The notes: generated by a model not told the origin, from the letters alone. A stretch of 64,000 nt of DNA from RUG708 sp050946535 (GCA_050946535.1 JBMNUZ010000004.1:1-64000); one strand, 5' to 3'. Shown: positions 43,307 through 51,955, counted from the stretch's first letter. Numbers and translations: made by a program.

Positions 43307-43575
43307 CAAAACCTCCTGTTTCTTTCTTTTCCTTTGAAATTAATTGAAGCAAATATATTTATCATTTACATAATAACAGACAACAAGAGATGAAAAAAGA
43401 CGCCTGCCGTTCATACGATCTCCATGAACATGCGCTTTCCCGGCGGTTGTAAAAGACCGGTTAAGTCTTGGAAAAGTTTGCCTCATTTTCAGCTGTGGTC
43501 TTTTTCAGAAAAATGTGAGATGCTATAGTTACAGAAGAGGAAAGATCACATACTGTTTCTGCAGGGAGAATGCGA

Positions 43576-44805
43576 ATGACCATGAGCGGCAATAACCATC
43601 CGATACATACGAGCGGCAATAACCATCCGATACATACGAGCGGCAATAACAATTCTATACATACAAAAAAGGCCAGAAGGCTGTTTGCCGGATGCCTTGT
43701 ATTCCTGATGGTCCTTTCGTCCCTTTTGACCTTAACCGGATGCAGCAAATATGACATCAGATCGAAGGACGCCAAGGCAATGGTAGACGAACTCAGGCAG
43801 GAAGGATATGTCCCGGATGACTGGGTCTACATCGACTGCAGTTTCCCGGGCGGAGGGCTCTTTGATTACAGCAAAGTCATTTTGGCGTACATCGACAGGG
43901 ACCTTTATGATTCTCACAAATCCTACTGGCTGGAAGGGGTCGATGAAGAGGACCTCTATCCGGGATTCGGGCCGGAAGAACCGGAAAAAGTCTTCCATCT
44001 GGTGAGGATCGATTCGCTGGATGACGGCACGTACAAGATGATCGTCTATATGACAGGGACATATTATAAATACGTCGACCGGACGCAGGCCAACTACCAT
44101 AAAGAAGGCACGGAGTATACCGTCTATCGGAAAATGGAACCGGAGGGATCGCTTCCTGTCGCTCATTTCCGGATCAAAAAGAAGTTCTTTGGCGGTTATT
44201 CGGCGGCACTGATGTACGGGCAGAACGAGGATGACGCTGTCAGCGAAGAGTCCGTGAAGGAGACGATGCACGATAAGAAATGGACGGAAAACTATTATGA
44301 CATCAATCCACGCGGAACCGGAAAGGAAATCGCCGCCGCCATGCAGCAGCAAGGCATGATACCAGCAGATACGCGCTTAGTTTATACAGACGGTGAAAAG
44401 AACATCTACATCCCATCGGATCTGTACGATTCGTACAAGAGCTATTGGCTGGAAGGAACAAACGAGGAAGACCTGTATGAAGGGATCAATCAGGAACTCC
44501 GGGAGAATGGAGATCATGTCTTCTGGGAGATCGAGGTCACCGGAATCTCCTACTATTCTAAACAGAAAGAAAAATACGGCATCACTTTCAAACCTGACAC
44601 GTCCTATTACTGCGCAGTAATCTACCAGGACTGCCTTTTCTACAAGACGATACTCCATTATTCATGGGAAGGCTACCATCAATTTACATGGAAAGATGTC
44701 GAACCCGTGACCGATGGCGATTCATCAAGCGAAGACATAATGAGCATGTACTGGTGCCATTACGAGGACGGAGAACTTGTCATAGAAAAAGCCACAGAAG
44801 AATGA
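43576..44805 (+). CDS. Repeat-bearing lipoprotein of unknown function
   Basis: 409 residues from the ATG at 43576, which has AGGGAG at 7 bases; ATGs at 43570 and 43582 are also in frame. Before the signal peptide lie three copies of SGNNHPIHT. Then a signal peptide with lipobox LTGC (Cys near 56). The exported part holds two copies of a domain of about 150 residues, recognisable by LxxQGyVPdDwVYIDC / MQQQGMIPADTRLVYTD and SYKSYWLEGtNEEDLY. I know no family name. Secreted, lipid-anchored, duplicated domain. Confidence 0.75.
   Translation: MTMSGNNHPIHTSGNNHPIHTSGNNNSIHTKKARRLFAGCLVFLMVLSSLLTLTGCSKYDIRSKDAKAMVDELRQEGYVPDDWVYIDCSFPGGGLFDYSKVILAYIDRDLYDSHKSYWLEGVDEEDLYPGFGPEEPEKVFHLVRIDSLDDGTYKMIVYMTGTYYKYVDRTQANYHKEGTEYTVYRKMEPEGSLPVAHFRIKKKFFGGYSAALMYGQNEDDAVSEESVKETMHDKKWTENYYDINPRGTGKEIAAAMQQQGMIPADTRLVYTDGEKNIYIPSDLYDSYKSYWLEGTNEEDLYEGINQELRENGDHVFWEIEVTGISYYSKQKEKYGITFKPDTSYYCAVIYQDCLFYKTILHYSWEGYHQFTWKDVEPVTDGDSSSEDIMSMYWCHYEDGELVIEKATEE
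43584..43664 (+). repeat. Three 27-bp tandem repeats at the start of the lipoprotein gene
   Basis: Units 43584-43610, 43611-43637 and 43638-43664. The first two are identical, the third has three substitutions. Each encodes SGNNHPIHT or its variant SGNNNSIHT; 27 is a multiple of three, so copy changes keep the frame. Confidence 0.9.
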
Positions 44806-44868
44806 AACAGGAGTGGCATCACTGGTTGAATATGCGGTTGAATTACGGTGGCACGTTAATTTTCAGGG

Positions 44869-46353
44869 TCAAATCTCTGCCGTCCAGAATGCTGTTTCCA
44901 CCTGCGTAGTACCGCTGTTTTCATGATATCTGGTGAAGAGTGTAAAACTGCCCGGCTTCTCGATCAGCTGGCTCAGCTGAAACGGGATTGAGATCTTCAC
45001 CTCGCCGGCTCCCTGCGGAACCGGAGCATCGGCATAGTAGACGTATCCCTCTTCCGCTTCTGCTTCCTGCCCTTCTTTTCCTATGCCGCTTTCTGCCGGC
45101 ACCTTCAGATTCAGCGGCCTCGTGCACAGTGCGTCCTCATAGAGCTGGTAAGAAAAATAGTAGTCCCACGCGAAGGGAATATACCTGCCAGTCTGCCAAT
45201 CCGGTCCGAAACTGACGGTCTCCCGGACATACAGAATGCCATCCCGGATTATATATCCGTCCAGCACGGCCTTACAGCAGCCGAGAGATAAAGTACTCCC
45301 GAGCGTGTTTTTGGTCTGCAGCTTGTACGGAAAAGAAAGGTCCAGCGTGTTTCGGTAAGGTTCATCGGTGACATCGTCCCTCGTGAACTCGATCATCGTG
45401 CCAGTCACGTCGTCTTTGAATCTGGTCCGCAGGTAGTAGAACGTGAACCGGCTGCTGTCCTTCGGCACCATAAAGGGATATGCAAATAGAATGGTACGGC
45501 GTGGATACAGACTGATTTCACGGATATCCGTAAATACATGATCCTCTGTGATCGGCGGAAGCCCGGCCTTGATCCCGCACATTTCACCGTCCGCCAGCAG
45601 CAGGAAACTATTCATCAGATCTACGTTGAATCCCCGATTATTTGTTTTGTTGGTCAGAGATATGTAGACCAGCAGGCAGTCTTTGTTTTCCGTACAGAAT
45701 TCTTTCCACGGACGCACCGTGTGAACCGTGAAATCGGTTGCACCGTCATCAAACAGCACAGGAACGCCGAACGCTGCGGGCGGCCCCTGCCTGAGAACGG
45801 CCAAATACGGCTCGGCCTTGTCTTGTAAATCTGCCAGAGGATTTTTGGCGTGCCGTTCGCTCCGCTTTGGTTTTTCTTCCTCCGGAACGTACAGGTGCAT
45901 CATCTCGAGGAACGGAAACATCCTCTCCTCGACGAAGACCGACCTTCTTGACGGACATTTTTTCTTCAGTTCCTCCAGACTTGCGCCGTGCAGATACTTG
46001 ACAAATCCCTTCAGATTTCTGGACCTGTCATTGATCTGATAACCCTCCCGGTCCCCGCGTATGAGAACGCTCTCGCCATCCTCATCGTACAGAAAAACGG
46101 TTCCGACATCGCTGTCGAAAATGGAAAATCCCATCGCAGGGACGTGCAGACGGTCGTAGACAGCCTTAGGGAGAATGTCCATCTGGAAGGAAAAATTACT
46201 GTCCCTGAAGCAGCACCAGTCCTCTTCCTGAACACCGGGTCCCATTTTGATCAGGCTGGAATTGTACTGGTCGAAAAGTTCCTGGAGCGTGGCGGTTTTT
46301 TCACTGTCATTCAGGTCCATCCGCACGAAAAGCAAGTTTAAAAAAAGGCCCAT
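44869..46353 (-). CDS. Large uncharacterised cytoplasmic protein
   Basis: 494 residues, GGAGG site. No signal peptide, no long membrane segment and no motif that I recognise. It begins MGLFLNLLFVRMDLNDSEK and holds FFLYDEDGES-type and SLYPRRTILFAYPFMVPKDSS beta-rich segments with a Glu-rich linker near 430. Possibly several beta domains. Convergent with the lipoprotein gene by 63 bp and single in its unit. An Asp/Glu- and Tyr-rich composition like the lipoprotein suggests native, not foreign, DNA. Confidence 0.6.
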   Translation of the reverse strand: MGLFLNLLFVRMDLNDSEKTATLQELFDQYNSSLIKMGPGVQEEDWCCFRDSNFSFQMDILPKAVYDRLHVPAMGFSIFDSDVGTVFLYDEDGESVLIRGDREGYQINDRSRNLKGFVKYLHGASLEELKKKCPSRRSVFVEERMFPFLEMMHLYVPEEEKPKRSERHAKNPLADLQDKAEPYLAVLRQGPPAAFGVPVLFDDGATDFTVHTVRPWKEFCTENKDCLLVYISLTNKTNNRGFNVDLMNSFLLLADGEMCGIKAGLPPITEDHVFTDIREISLYPRRTILFAYPFMVPKDSSRFTFYYLRTRFKDDVTGTMIEFTRDDVTDEPYRNTLDLSFPYKLQTKNTLGSTLSLGCCKAVLDGYIIRDGILYVRETVSFGPDWQTGRYIPFAWDYYFSYQLYEDALCTRPLNLKVPAESGIGKEGQEAEAEEGYVYYADAPVPQGAGEVKISIPFQLSQLIEKPGSFTLFTRYHENSGTTQVETAFWTAEI

Positions 46354-46439
46354 GGTTTTTCCTCCATATCATGCTGACACAAGACGCTGCCATTTATATC
46401 ACCGGCATAAGAAAACATAACTATAAATTCATTACCGCT

Positions 46440-46480
46440 TTCGCTGTTTCCTGCCGGTTTCGCTGTTTCCTGCCGGTTTC
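46440..46480. repeat. Two 18-bp repeats in a 687-bp gap
   Basis: TCGCTGTTTCCTGCCGGTT occurs twice in a row with period 18. Similar GCTGTTTCCTGCG and TTCAGTTAAGCTGTT words recur at 46967-47060 next to the Rrf2 stop codon. The gap 46354-47040 has no supported gene apart from the remnant at 46537. Confidence 0.6.
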
Positions 46481-46536
46481 AATGTCCATCCAGGCTGATC
46501 TAATGTAAAACTGCCCTTTGCAGAATTATTTTTCAT

Positions 46537-46776
46537 TCAAGTGGATTCCCAGTTTTCCGGTACATCTGCTCCACCAGGCGAAATCGAATAAATGTGATCT
46601 GCTGTTGATTGGTAATCCCAATAAACAATATAGCACTCATCTGTTTTCCAGTGTGCTTGATACGGAAACTTCTCCGGTATTTTTTTCTGTGACTCTGTAT
46701 TACTATTATTTGCTGTTCCGCATGCCGCCATGCTATACTCATTGCCAAAGCTCCTGCAAGCAGTGCTTGTTAACAT
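46537..46776 (-). pseudogene. Possible lipoprotein remnant
   Basis: A frame of 79 codons with a lipobox-like MAACGTANNSNTESQ and an ordered tail ECYIVYWDYQSTADHIYSISPGG. The part before the Cys lacks a signal-peptide core, as if frameshifted: a better hydrophobic start is not in any frame. The ribosome-binding site AGGAG near 46760 serves a different frame. Probably decayed; the family is unknown. Confidence 0.3.
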
Positions 46777-46799
46777 TTTTTATTTCTATTGAAATGAAA

Positions 46800-46839
46800 A
46801 AGACGTCTGTCTGCCAGCTGAGCGGCAGATAAACGTCTT
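46800..46839 (-). terminator. Terminator downstream of the macrodomain-Rrf2 operon
   Basis: AAGACGT (46800-46806) pairs with ACGTCTT (46833-46839), with inner TCTGCC/GGCAGA; the minus strand continues TTTTTCATTTC. Confidence 0.8.
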
Positions 46840-47040
46840 CGTGTATATAGTTAAATATTTTTAAATATTTATTTTCTTTATTTGCGGCAGCGTAAAGAAC
46901 ATTAGGCTGCATCAAGATTTGCAGCGTGGAAAAGTCAAGCTGTTCTCAGCGATATCTTTACGCTGTTTCCTGCGTTTCAGTTAAGCTGTTCACTGCGCTA
47001 ACTTTACGCTGCTTCCTGCGCGCTGTTTCCATCGATTCAG

Positions 47041-47484
47041 TTAAGCTGTTTCCTGCGCTTCCTCTACATTGTCGTAAACCGTCTGCACGCTGTGCTGCGC
47101 CAGATCGTTTTCAAATCTGTTGTTGATCTCTTCGAGCATGCCGTCAAGCGCCCTGTGTATGTTGCCTCCGACCGGACACTGCGGGTTCGGATGCTCGTGA
47201 AAGCGGAACATGTTATCCTCGCTTCTCGTCTCTACAGCTTTGTAGACATCGAGGAACGATATGTCTCTGAGGGGTCTGGTGATCGTGATTCCGCCCGGCC
47301 CGCGCTTCACATTTATTATTCCTGCATCCTGCAGCTGCAGCATGATGTTCCGGACGATTACCGGATTGCTGCCTATGCTCCCGGCAAGAAACTTGCTCGT
47401 TATCTTCATCCTCCTGACTTCCCCGAAGAACTTAGTCGCTACGAGGATATGCACAGCAATCGTAAACTTAGTCGATACCTGCAA
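47041..47484 (-). CDS. Rrf2-family regulator
   Basis: 147 residues; start is TTG at 47484, nine bases after AGGAGG. Winged helix: FTIAVHILVATKFFGEVRRMKITSKFLAGSIGSNPVIVRNIMLQLQDAGIINVKRGPGGI. Only one Cys in the PQCPVGG region, so it is not an IscR-like three-Cys Fe-S form; NsrR- or YwnA-like action is possible. Located 6 bp after the macrodomain gene, one operon. Confidence 0.9.
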   Translation of the reverse strand: MQVSTKFTIAVHILVATKFFGEVRRMKITSKFLAGSIGSNPVIVRNIMLQLQDAGIINVKRGPGGITITRPLRDISFLDVYKAVETRSEDNMFRFHEHPNPQCPVGGNIHRALDGMLEEINNRFENDLAQHSVQTVYDNVEEAQETA

Positions 47485-47490
47485 ATATTT

Positions 47491-48333
47491 TCACCTCCTT
47501 GAAATCTTCTTATATTTTTTAGAATCCGCACCCCTCAGCAGCTTCTGGTAGATTTCCAGATCACTGTCCTTGAATACGTTGAATATTACCCTTTTCATAC
47601 AGCTGTCCGGGTGCTCATCCAGCCACTTCTTCACGGTCTTCACAGCGATTTCCGCAGCCTTGTCATGCGGGAACATGAATACTCCCGTTGAGATGCAGCA
47701 GAACGCGATGTTTTCGCATCCGTTCTCTGCCGCAAGATCGAGGCTCGCGCGGTAGCACTCTGCAAGCTGTTCTTCATGCTCCTGCTTTAGATATGGAACA
47801 GCAATCGGACCTACGACATGCACTATGTGACTGGAAGGCAGATTATATGCCTGTGTGATCATCGGCACCGCAGTCGGCTGCTCGTAGTCAGCTCCGTGAA
47901 TCTTTCTCATCTTTTCCATGTACTGAAATTCCGCCCAGCGAAGTTCGATTCCGCTGTATGTGCCGACGAAATTGTCCTCGCAGTTGTGAAGCGGCCTGTA
48001 ACAGCCTGTCATCTGGCTGTTTGCCGCATTTACGATGGCATCGCACCTGAGCGTCGTGATATCGCCCTGCCATATGTAAAGCCGCGGATCCCGGTCCAAA
48101 GGACTCAGCCTGTCAATATCTATTATACCCCTCTCGCGTGCGCGCTCCTGCAGATATTCGTCCTGTATCCTGAGAAATTCCTCACCGGCCGGCGCTGGCA
48201 AGCGGACATTGAACAGCGCCCTGAGCAGATCCCGCTGCCCCTGCTCGTCTGACGGCATCTCGTATTCCGAATATTCAGGCATTTCTTTCAATAGTTCCTG
48301 AATGAGATATTTTCTCCGCTCTTCCTGTGTCAT
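47491..48333 (-). CDS. Zinc-containing macrodomain ADP-ribosyl hydrolase
   Basis: 280 residues, GGGG site. N-terminal helical region (1-90), then the macrodomain: YIWQGDITTLRCDAIVNAANSQMTGCYRPLHNCEDN, where GCY-x-x-LHNC gives the Zn Cys/His ligands, and CCISTGVFMFPHDKAAEIAV for the diphosphate loop. It matches the SirTM-linked Zn-Macro family, which removes ADP-ribose from modified proteins. In other Bacillota it stands with SirTM and lipoyl-carrier genes; these are absent here. It is cotranscribed with an Rrf2 regulator, suggesting oxidative-stress control (inference). Confidence 0.88.
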   Translation of the reverse strand: MTQEERRKYLIQELLKEMPEYSEYEMPSDEQGQRDLLRALFNVRLPAPAGEEFLRIQDEYLQERARERGIIDIDRLSPLDRDPRLYIWQGDITTLRCDAIVNAANSQMTGCYRPLHNCEDNFVGTYSGIELRWAEFQYMEKMRKIHGADYEQPTAVPMITQAYNLPSSHIVHVVGPIAVPYLKQEHEEQLAECYRASLDLAAENGCENIAFCCISTGVFMFPHDKAAEIAVKTVKKWLDEHPDSCMKRVIFNVFKDSDLEIYQKLLRGADSKKYKKISRR

Positions 48334-48478
48334 GATAAATCCCCTTTCAAAATACTTGCCTCCGGGCGCACCGCCTTTTTTCAGTACAATTACGACATTT
48401 CTGTTTTGATATTATTTTTCCACTATTTGCATTTTCCTGCAACATGGTTCGCTCATTAAAACATGATTCGCTTACGGT

Positions 48479-48497
48479 TGTAATATATCATATTACA
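48479..48497. promoter_or_regulatory. Palindrome upstream of the macrodomain-Rrf2 operon
   Basis: TGTAATAT-ATC-ATATTACA, perfect 8-bp arms, about 150 bp before the macrodomain start. Two direct AACATGrTTCGCT repeats lie at 48441-48453 and 48460-48472. The site could be the Rrf2 autoregulatory operator. Confidence 0.55.
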
Positions 48498-48654
48498 TTA
48501 ATTCTTTCAACATTTTTCTTTTGTCCGGCCGTACGCTGTCTGCCACGTCTTGGCTGCCGCATCTTTTTACAACATTTGTTCACTATCTGTTGATCATTGA
48601 TAAAAATTAATTTTTTCAGATCGTTCAGGCAGGTAAATATCTGATAGAATTATT

Positions 48655-48956
48655 CATGACATTCGAACGCAATTATCTGGAACGTAGTTACTTGAATGTC
48701 GTTACTTGAAACGCGGCTATTTGGAACGTCGTTACTGAACGTCGCGACTTGGAAGGTTATTATTTGAACGTCATTATTGAACGTCGTTACTTGAAACGCA
48801 GTCACCTGGAACGTCATTACTTGGAAAGTCGTTACTTGAAACGCTGTTACTTGGGACATCGTTACTGAACGTCGCGGCTTGGAAGATCATTATTTTAACG
48901 TCATTACTTTGACGCCGTTACTTGAAACGCGTCTATTTGGAACGTCATAATCATTG
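48655..48956. repeat. Array of about 20 degenerate 13-15-bp repeats
   Basis: The unit is near GAACGTCGTTACTTG, repeated head to tail without true spacers. A longer period of about 130 bp is also visible (48700-48829 against 48830-48956). It lies in the 794-bp gap 48334-49127, before the MerR gene. The frame across it reads repeated FQVTTFQVTAF, which is only a consequence of the repeats. Nothing else in the gap can be assigned. Confidence 0.9.
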
Positions 48957-49127
48957 TAATAAGTCATATACCGTTTTTTCTGCGCCTCGCCTCTGGTTCC
49001 GGCTCGGTCAAGGGACGAAAGGGACGGCCGCTGGAAAGGTTGCAAAGACTGAAAAGGCCGAAAAAGCTGCATTTCAGCCGGCGGCAGATACGCAGAATGA
49101 GAGTGAAAGCATCAGGATATCAGAGAG

Positions 49128-50021
49128 ATGAAAAACGAAAAGTACTACTCGACAGGAAAAGCGAGTAAAATATGCGGCGTCTCGGCGCGGATGCTCCGCT
49201 ATTATGAGGAAATCGGACTCATAATCCCGGACCGCATAGATAAGAAAAGCGGATACAGATACTACCTGCCCGAAACACTTCTGGCCATACAGGGCGTCCG
49301 TTATATGGCAGACTCCGGATTTTCCCTCGAAGAGATCGGCAAATTCTGGCACGAAGATCCCGACTACATGAAGAAGACATTCATCGAGAGCATCGATAAG
49401 ACAAAGGAAAAAATAAACTATCAGATTCACCGCCTCGAAAGCCTCAAAGACTGGCTGTCGCTCTTCATCGAGGGCGACAACGTAAGGCAGCACAGAGGAT
49501 CGTTCGACGCCGACATTAAATATTGCCCTGAACAGAGGTATTTCAGCTTTACGAGAGAACATCCCGTCGATGAGGAAAAGGCTGATATCACGACCGAAAT
49601 ACAGTATATGACGGCATCAAAGCAGGACGGACGCTCGATGGTCGACGTCGGCGGAGCCATGATATTCGTCTACGACAATTACGAAGACCGGATGAGCGGC
49701 AATATCACCAGGGAAACGATCTGCCAGACAATCTACAGCAACAGTGCCAACCTTGAAAATACAAAGATCTGCAGCGGCTTTCTCGGAGTATCGTCGTATC
49801 ATACCGGTTCCCTCGAAAATGTCAGCGAAACGTATACGAAGATGATCGAATGGGCTGAAAACCACAACTTTCACCTCAGAGGCGACTCGATGGAACGGCG
49901 TGTCATAGATCATTTTTCGACAAAAGATCCGTCGGATTACGTCACGAATATAATTCTTCCTGTAAAGGAGGACAGCAGCTACATGCAGCTTATGTACGAA
50001 TACAGCCATGAACGGCCGTAA
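49128..50021 (+). CDS. MerR-family regulator with effector-binding domain
   Basis: 297 residues. MerR HTH: YYSTGKASKICGVSARMLRYYEEIGLIIPDRIDKKSGYRYY, then the dimerisation coiled coil (about 75-120) and a GyrI-like C-terminal domain (AMIFVYDNYEDRMSGNI, SGFLGVSSYHTGSLENVSETY) as in BmrR-type drug sensors. The ribosome-binding site is weak (GAGAG). It precedes an SMR efflux pair with a MerR-type promoter in between, so it is the likely activator. Confidence 0.92.
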   Translation: MKNEKYYSTGKASKICGVSARMLRYYEEIGLIIPDRIDKKSGYRYYLPETLLAIQGVRYMADSGFSLEEIGKFWHEDPDYMKKTFIESIDKTKEKINYQIHRLESLKDWLSLFIEGDNVRQHRGSFDADIKYCPEQRYFSFTREHPVDEEKADITTEIQYMTASKQDGRSMVDVGGAMIFVYDNYEDRMSGNITRETICQTIYSNSANLENTKICSGFLGVSSYHTGSLENVSETYTKMIEWAENHNFHLRGDSMERRVIDHFSTKDPSDYVTNIILPVKEDSSYMQLMYEYSHERP

Positions 50022-50047
50022 ATTTCAAGCTCCGCAGAGCTTTTTCC

Positions 50048-50072
50048 AAACTCTTACCTAGTGTAAGAGTTT
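50048..50072 (+). terminator. Terminator after the MerR gene
   Basis: AAACTCTTAC (50048-50057) pairs with GTAAGAGTTT (50063-50072), then TTCTTTTTG. Its ACTCTTAC arm equals the left half of the MerR-type promoter dyad at 50207, which may or may not be chance. Confidence 0.85.
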
Positions 50073-50203
50073 TTCTTTTTGCGTTTGAAAAAGAGGCTTA
50101 AAATCTATGCCTGCTACGCCGAAAAAAGCAAAAAATAACATGATTTTTGAGATAATTATACAAATTTCTTAAAAAATTTCGGTTGAAAAGTTCAAATATT
50201 GTG

Positions 50204-50234
50204 TTGACTCTTACGTTATGTAATGGAGTTTAAT
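50204..50234 (+). promoter_or_regulatory. MerR-type promoter with 19-bp spacer
   Basis: TTGACT at 50204-50209, a 19-base spacer holding a CTTACGTTATGTAA dyad, then TTTAAT at 50229-50234. MerR activators untwist promoters with 19-20-bp spacers, and their operators fill the spacer. It drives rightward, toward the SMR genes 750 bp away, but a terminator at 50503 intervenes. Confidence 0.75.
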
Positions 50235-50502
50235 GTAGTTAGTAAAGAATAATTAACTCAGAAAAACAGTTCATCTTTATCGATATATGTAACCATCGGA
50301 GCTGTCGGATTCGATCAGCTCAAGCCATTCTGGCAGTTCCGGGCCACCTCAAAACGAATATCGCAGCACATCGCATAAATCACATTATGCGTCAGACATG
50401 CGAAACTCTGTTACAAAAGAAAAACAGAAATAAAATGCTGCAGCCGCTTTTCTCCTTTTGCCACACTTATCCAAAGCCAGGCGCAGCGAAACAATAGATT
50501 TC

Positions 50503-50545
50503 GGCAAGCAGACGCATTTTTCAGATGCGTCTGTTTGCCTTTTTT
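50503..50545 (+). terminator. Strong terminator inside the MerR-SMR gap
   Basis: GGCAAGCAGACGCAT (50503-50517) pairs with 50524-50538 with one mismatch, followed by TTTTTT. It ends transcripts starting at the 50204 promoter after about 300 nt, giving an attenuator or a small RNA. TATAAT at 50548-50553 could begin a new transcript but lacks a -35. The other sequence of the 969-bp gap 50022-50990 has no clear gene. Confidence 0.85.
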
Positions 50546-50990
50546 GCTATAATAGTCCGGTTGTAAACGTTATTACTAAAATGGTATTCAGAAAACAGGA
50601 ATGTCCGCAATAATCCGGCTGACGTCCTGTCTTCCGCCCGGGGTCCCAATCCCTCTGCAAGTCCGGCTCAGCGTCATTGCCTGCGAAAGAGTCTGAACCG
50701 TTCTGCATCGTCATCATGCATTGTTCAATGGAATACGGATTGTGGATCTGTGCGTTTTCCTCTGGAATATCGATGACTGAATGTTGATGACTAAGGAAGA
50801 ACCCCCGGCTTCATATGCTGCATATATGCACATACAGATATACACAAACAGAGCAGCGGGCGCGGTGTCTGCAGCCGTTTCCTTAAAATCTCTCTGCAGA
50901 CAGGAACTGCCTTTATCGTGTGCAGCTGCAGCAGGCATAATCGTTATTTCTGTTAAAGAATCAGCCTTTATGGCTGAAAAGGTAAATGCC

Positions 50991-51326
50991 ATGTTTCACA
51001 TCACTACAACGGTCGCGTACATAATGCTGGGTATATCGATTGCATGTGAACTTGTTTCTGCATCGTTTACTACAGCGTCCAAGGGCTGGACCGTCCCTGT
51101 TCCTACGGCGATAACCATTTCAGGTTATGCGCTCAGTTATTTTTTCTTCGGTCTCTGTCTTTCGGAAATTGACCTCAGCATCGGATACGCCACATGGGGT
51201 GCTGTCGGTACTATAGTTACGCCTATCGTCGGCAGAATCATCTACAAACAGAGAATGACCAGAGTCGGCGTCTTTGCCATCATTCTTATAATCATTTCTG
51301 TCGTAGCACTCAATCTTTACGGATAG
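50991..51326 (+). CDS. SMR-family efflux subunit 1
   Basis: 111 residues from the ATG at 50991 (AAGG 8 bases before). The longer frame from 50781 adds non-homologous residues. Four hydrophobic segments, essential Glu in IACELVSASF, then FFGLCLSEIDLSIGYATWGAVGT and GRIIYKQRM. SMR pumps exchange protons for cationic drugs or guanidinium. Paired with the next gene, 15 bp away, so probably a heterodimer of the EbrAB/YkkCD kind. Confidence 0.87.
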   Translation: MFHITTTVAYIMLGISIACELVSASFTTASKGWTVPVPTAITISGYALSYFFFGLCLSEIDLSIGYATWGAVGTIVTPIVGRIIYKQRMTRVGVFAIILIIISVVALNLYG

Positions 51327-51341
51327 AAGGAGCGGAAAATC

Positions 51342-51743
51342 ATGTTAAACGTATCAAAACCTGTCGCATATCTGCTGCTGGGCGTATCAATCGTACTCGA
51401 AATCATCGGATCCGCATGTATCGAGGCGTGCGACGGATTCCAGAACGTAAAGTACACGATCATACTCATCATATGCTATTTCTTCGCATTCGGCATTTTC
51501 TCGAAGATACTTCATATCATCAATCTCGCAGTAGCATATGCCACATGGTCGGCCGTAGGCGCAATAGCCACTTCGTTCATCGGCGTGTTCTATTTCAATC
51601 AGCCGCTCTCGCCTGTCGGCTGGTTATCCATTCTCGGCATGTCGACCGGTGTAGTTCTTCTGAATCTTTTCGGAACGCCGAAAGAAGACGATGAAAAATC
51701 CGGTGAATCAAAACAGCAGATCTCTGAACAGAGCAAGTCGTAA
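51342..51743 (+). CDS. SMR-family efflux subunit 2
   Basis: 133 residues, AGGAG site. Four membrane segments with the essential Glu in IVLEIIGSACIEACDG, ILHIINLAVAYATWSAVGAIATSFIG and GVVLLNLFGT. It carries an extra hydrophilic, Lys/Glu/Ser-rich C-terminal tail of about 20 residues, longer than the usual 105-110-residue members. Partner of subunit 1. Confidence 0.9.
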   Translation: MLNVSKPVAYLLLGVSIVLEIIGSACIEACDGFQNVKYTIILIICYFFAFGIFSKILHIINLAVAYATWSAVGAIATSFIGVFYFNQPLSPVGWLSILGMSTGVVLLNLFGTPKEDDEKSGESKQQISEQSKS

Positions 51744-51826
51744 AGCGAAATCGTAAGATAGTTCAACGAGTCTGAAGAAAAATTAACAAAAAACTTCATA
51801 ATAATGCAATTCCGCGGCTGGCAGGC

Positions 51827-51933
51827 ACCGGCAGACGCATAACCGATTTAAGCATACCGGCAGACGCATCACCGATCGCGGCGGACCAGCAGGCACTGGC
51901 AGACGCATCATCGATCGCGGCGGACCAGCAGAT
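51827..51933. repeat. 39-bp degenerate tandem repeats
   Basis: Units start with ACyGGCAGACGCAT at 51827, 51856 and 51895; the last two are full 39-bp copies sharing CGATCGCGGCGGACCAGCAG. Located after the SMR pair in the 774-bp gap 51744-52517, which shows no gene. Confidence 0.75.
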
Positions 51934-51955
51934 GCTTTATCGATCGCAGCTGATG

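Noticed and set aside
48650..48859. Small protein with FQVTTFQVTAF repeats
   Set aside because: It is the translation of the tandem DNA repeat, lacks a ribosome-binding site and is not kept across the whole array.
48655..48956. CRISPR array
   Set aside because: Units of 13-15 bp without unique spacers and with continuous degeneration do not fit repeats of 24-37 bp with spacers of about 30-40 bp; no cas genes are near.
50781..50990. 70-codon N-terminal extension of SMR subunit 1
   Set aside because: SMR proteins have about 110 residues; the ATG at 50991 gives this size and has a workable ribosome-binding site.
50235..50990. Guanidine riboswitch before the SMR pair
   Set aside because: I looked for the ykkC core and the ACGG hairpins of classes I-III and did not find them; a covariance search would be needed to exclude a divergent form.
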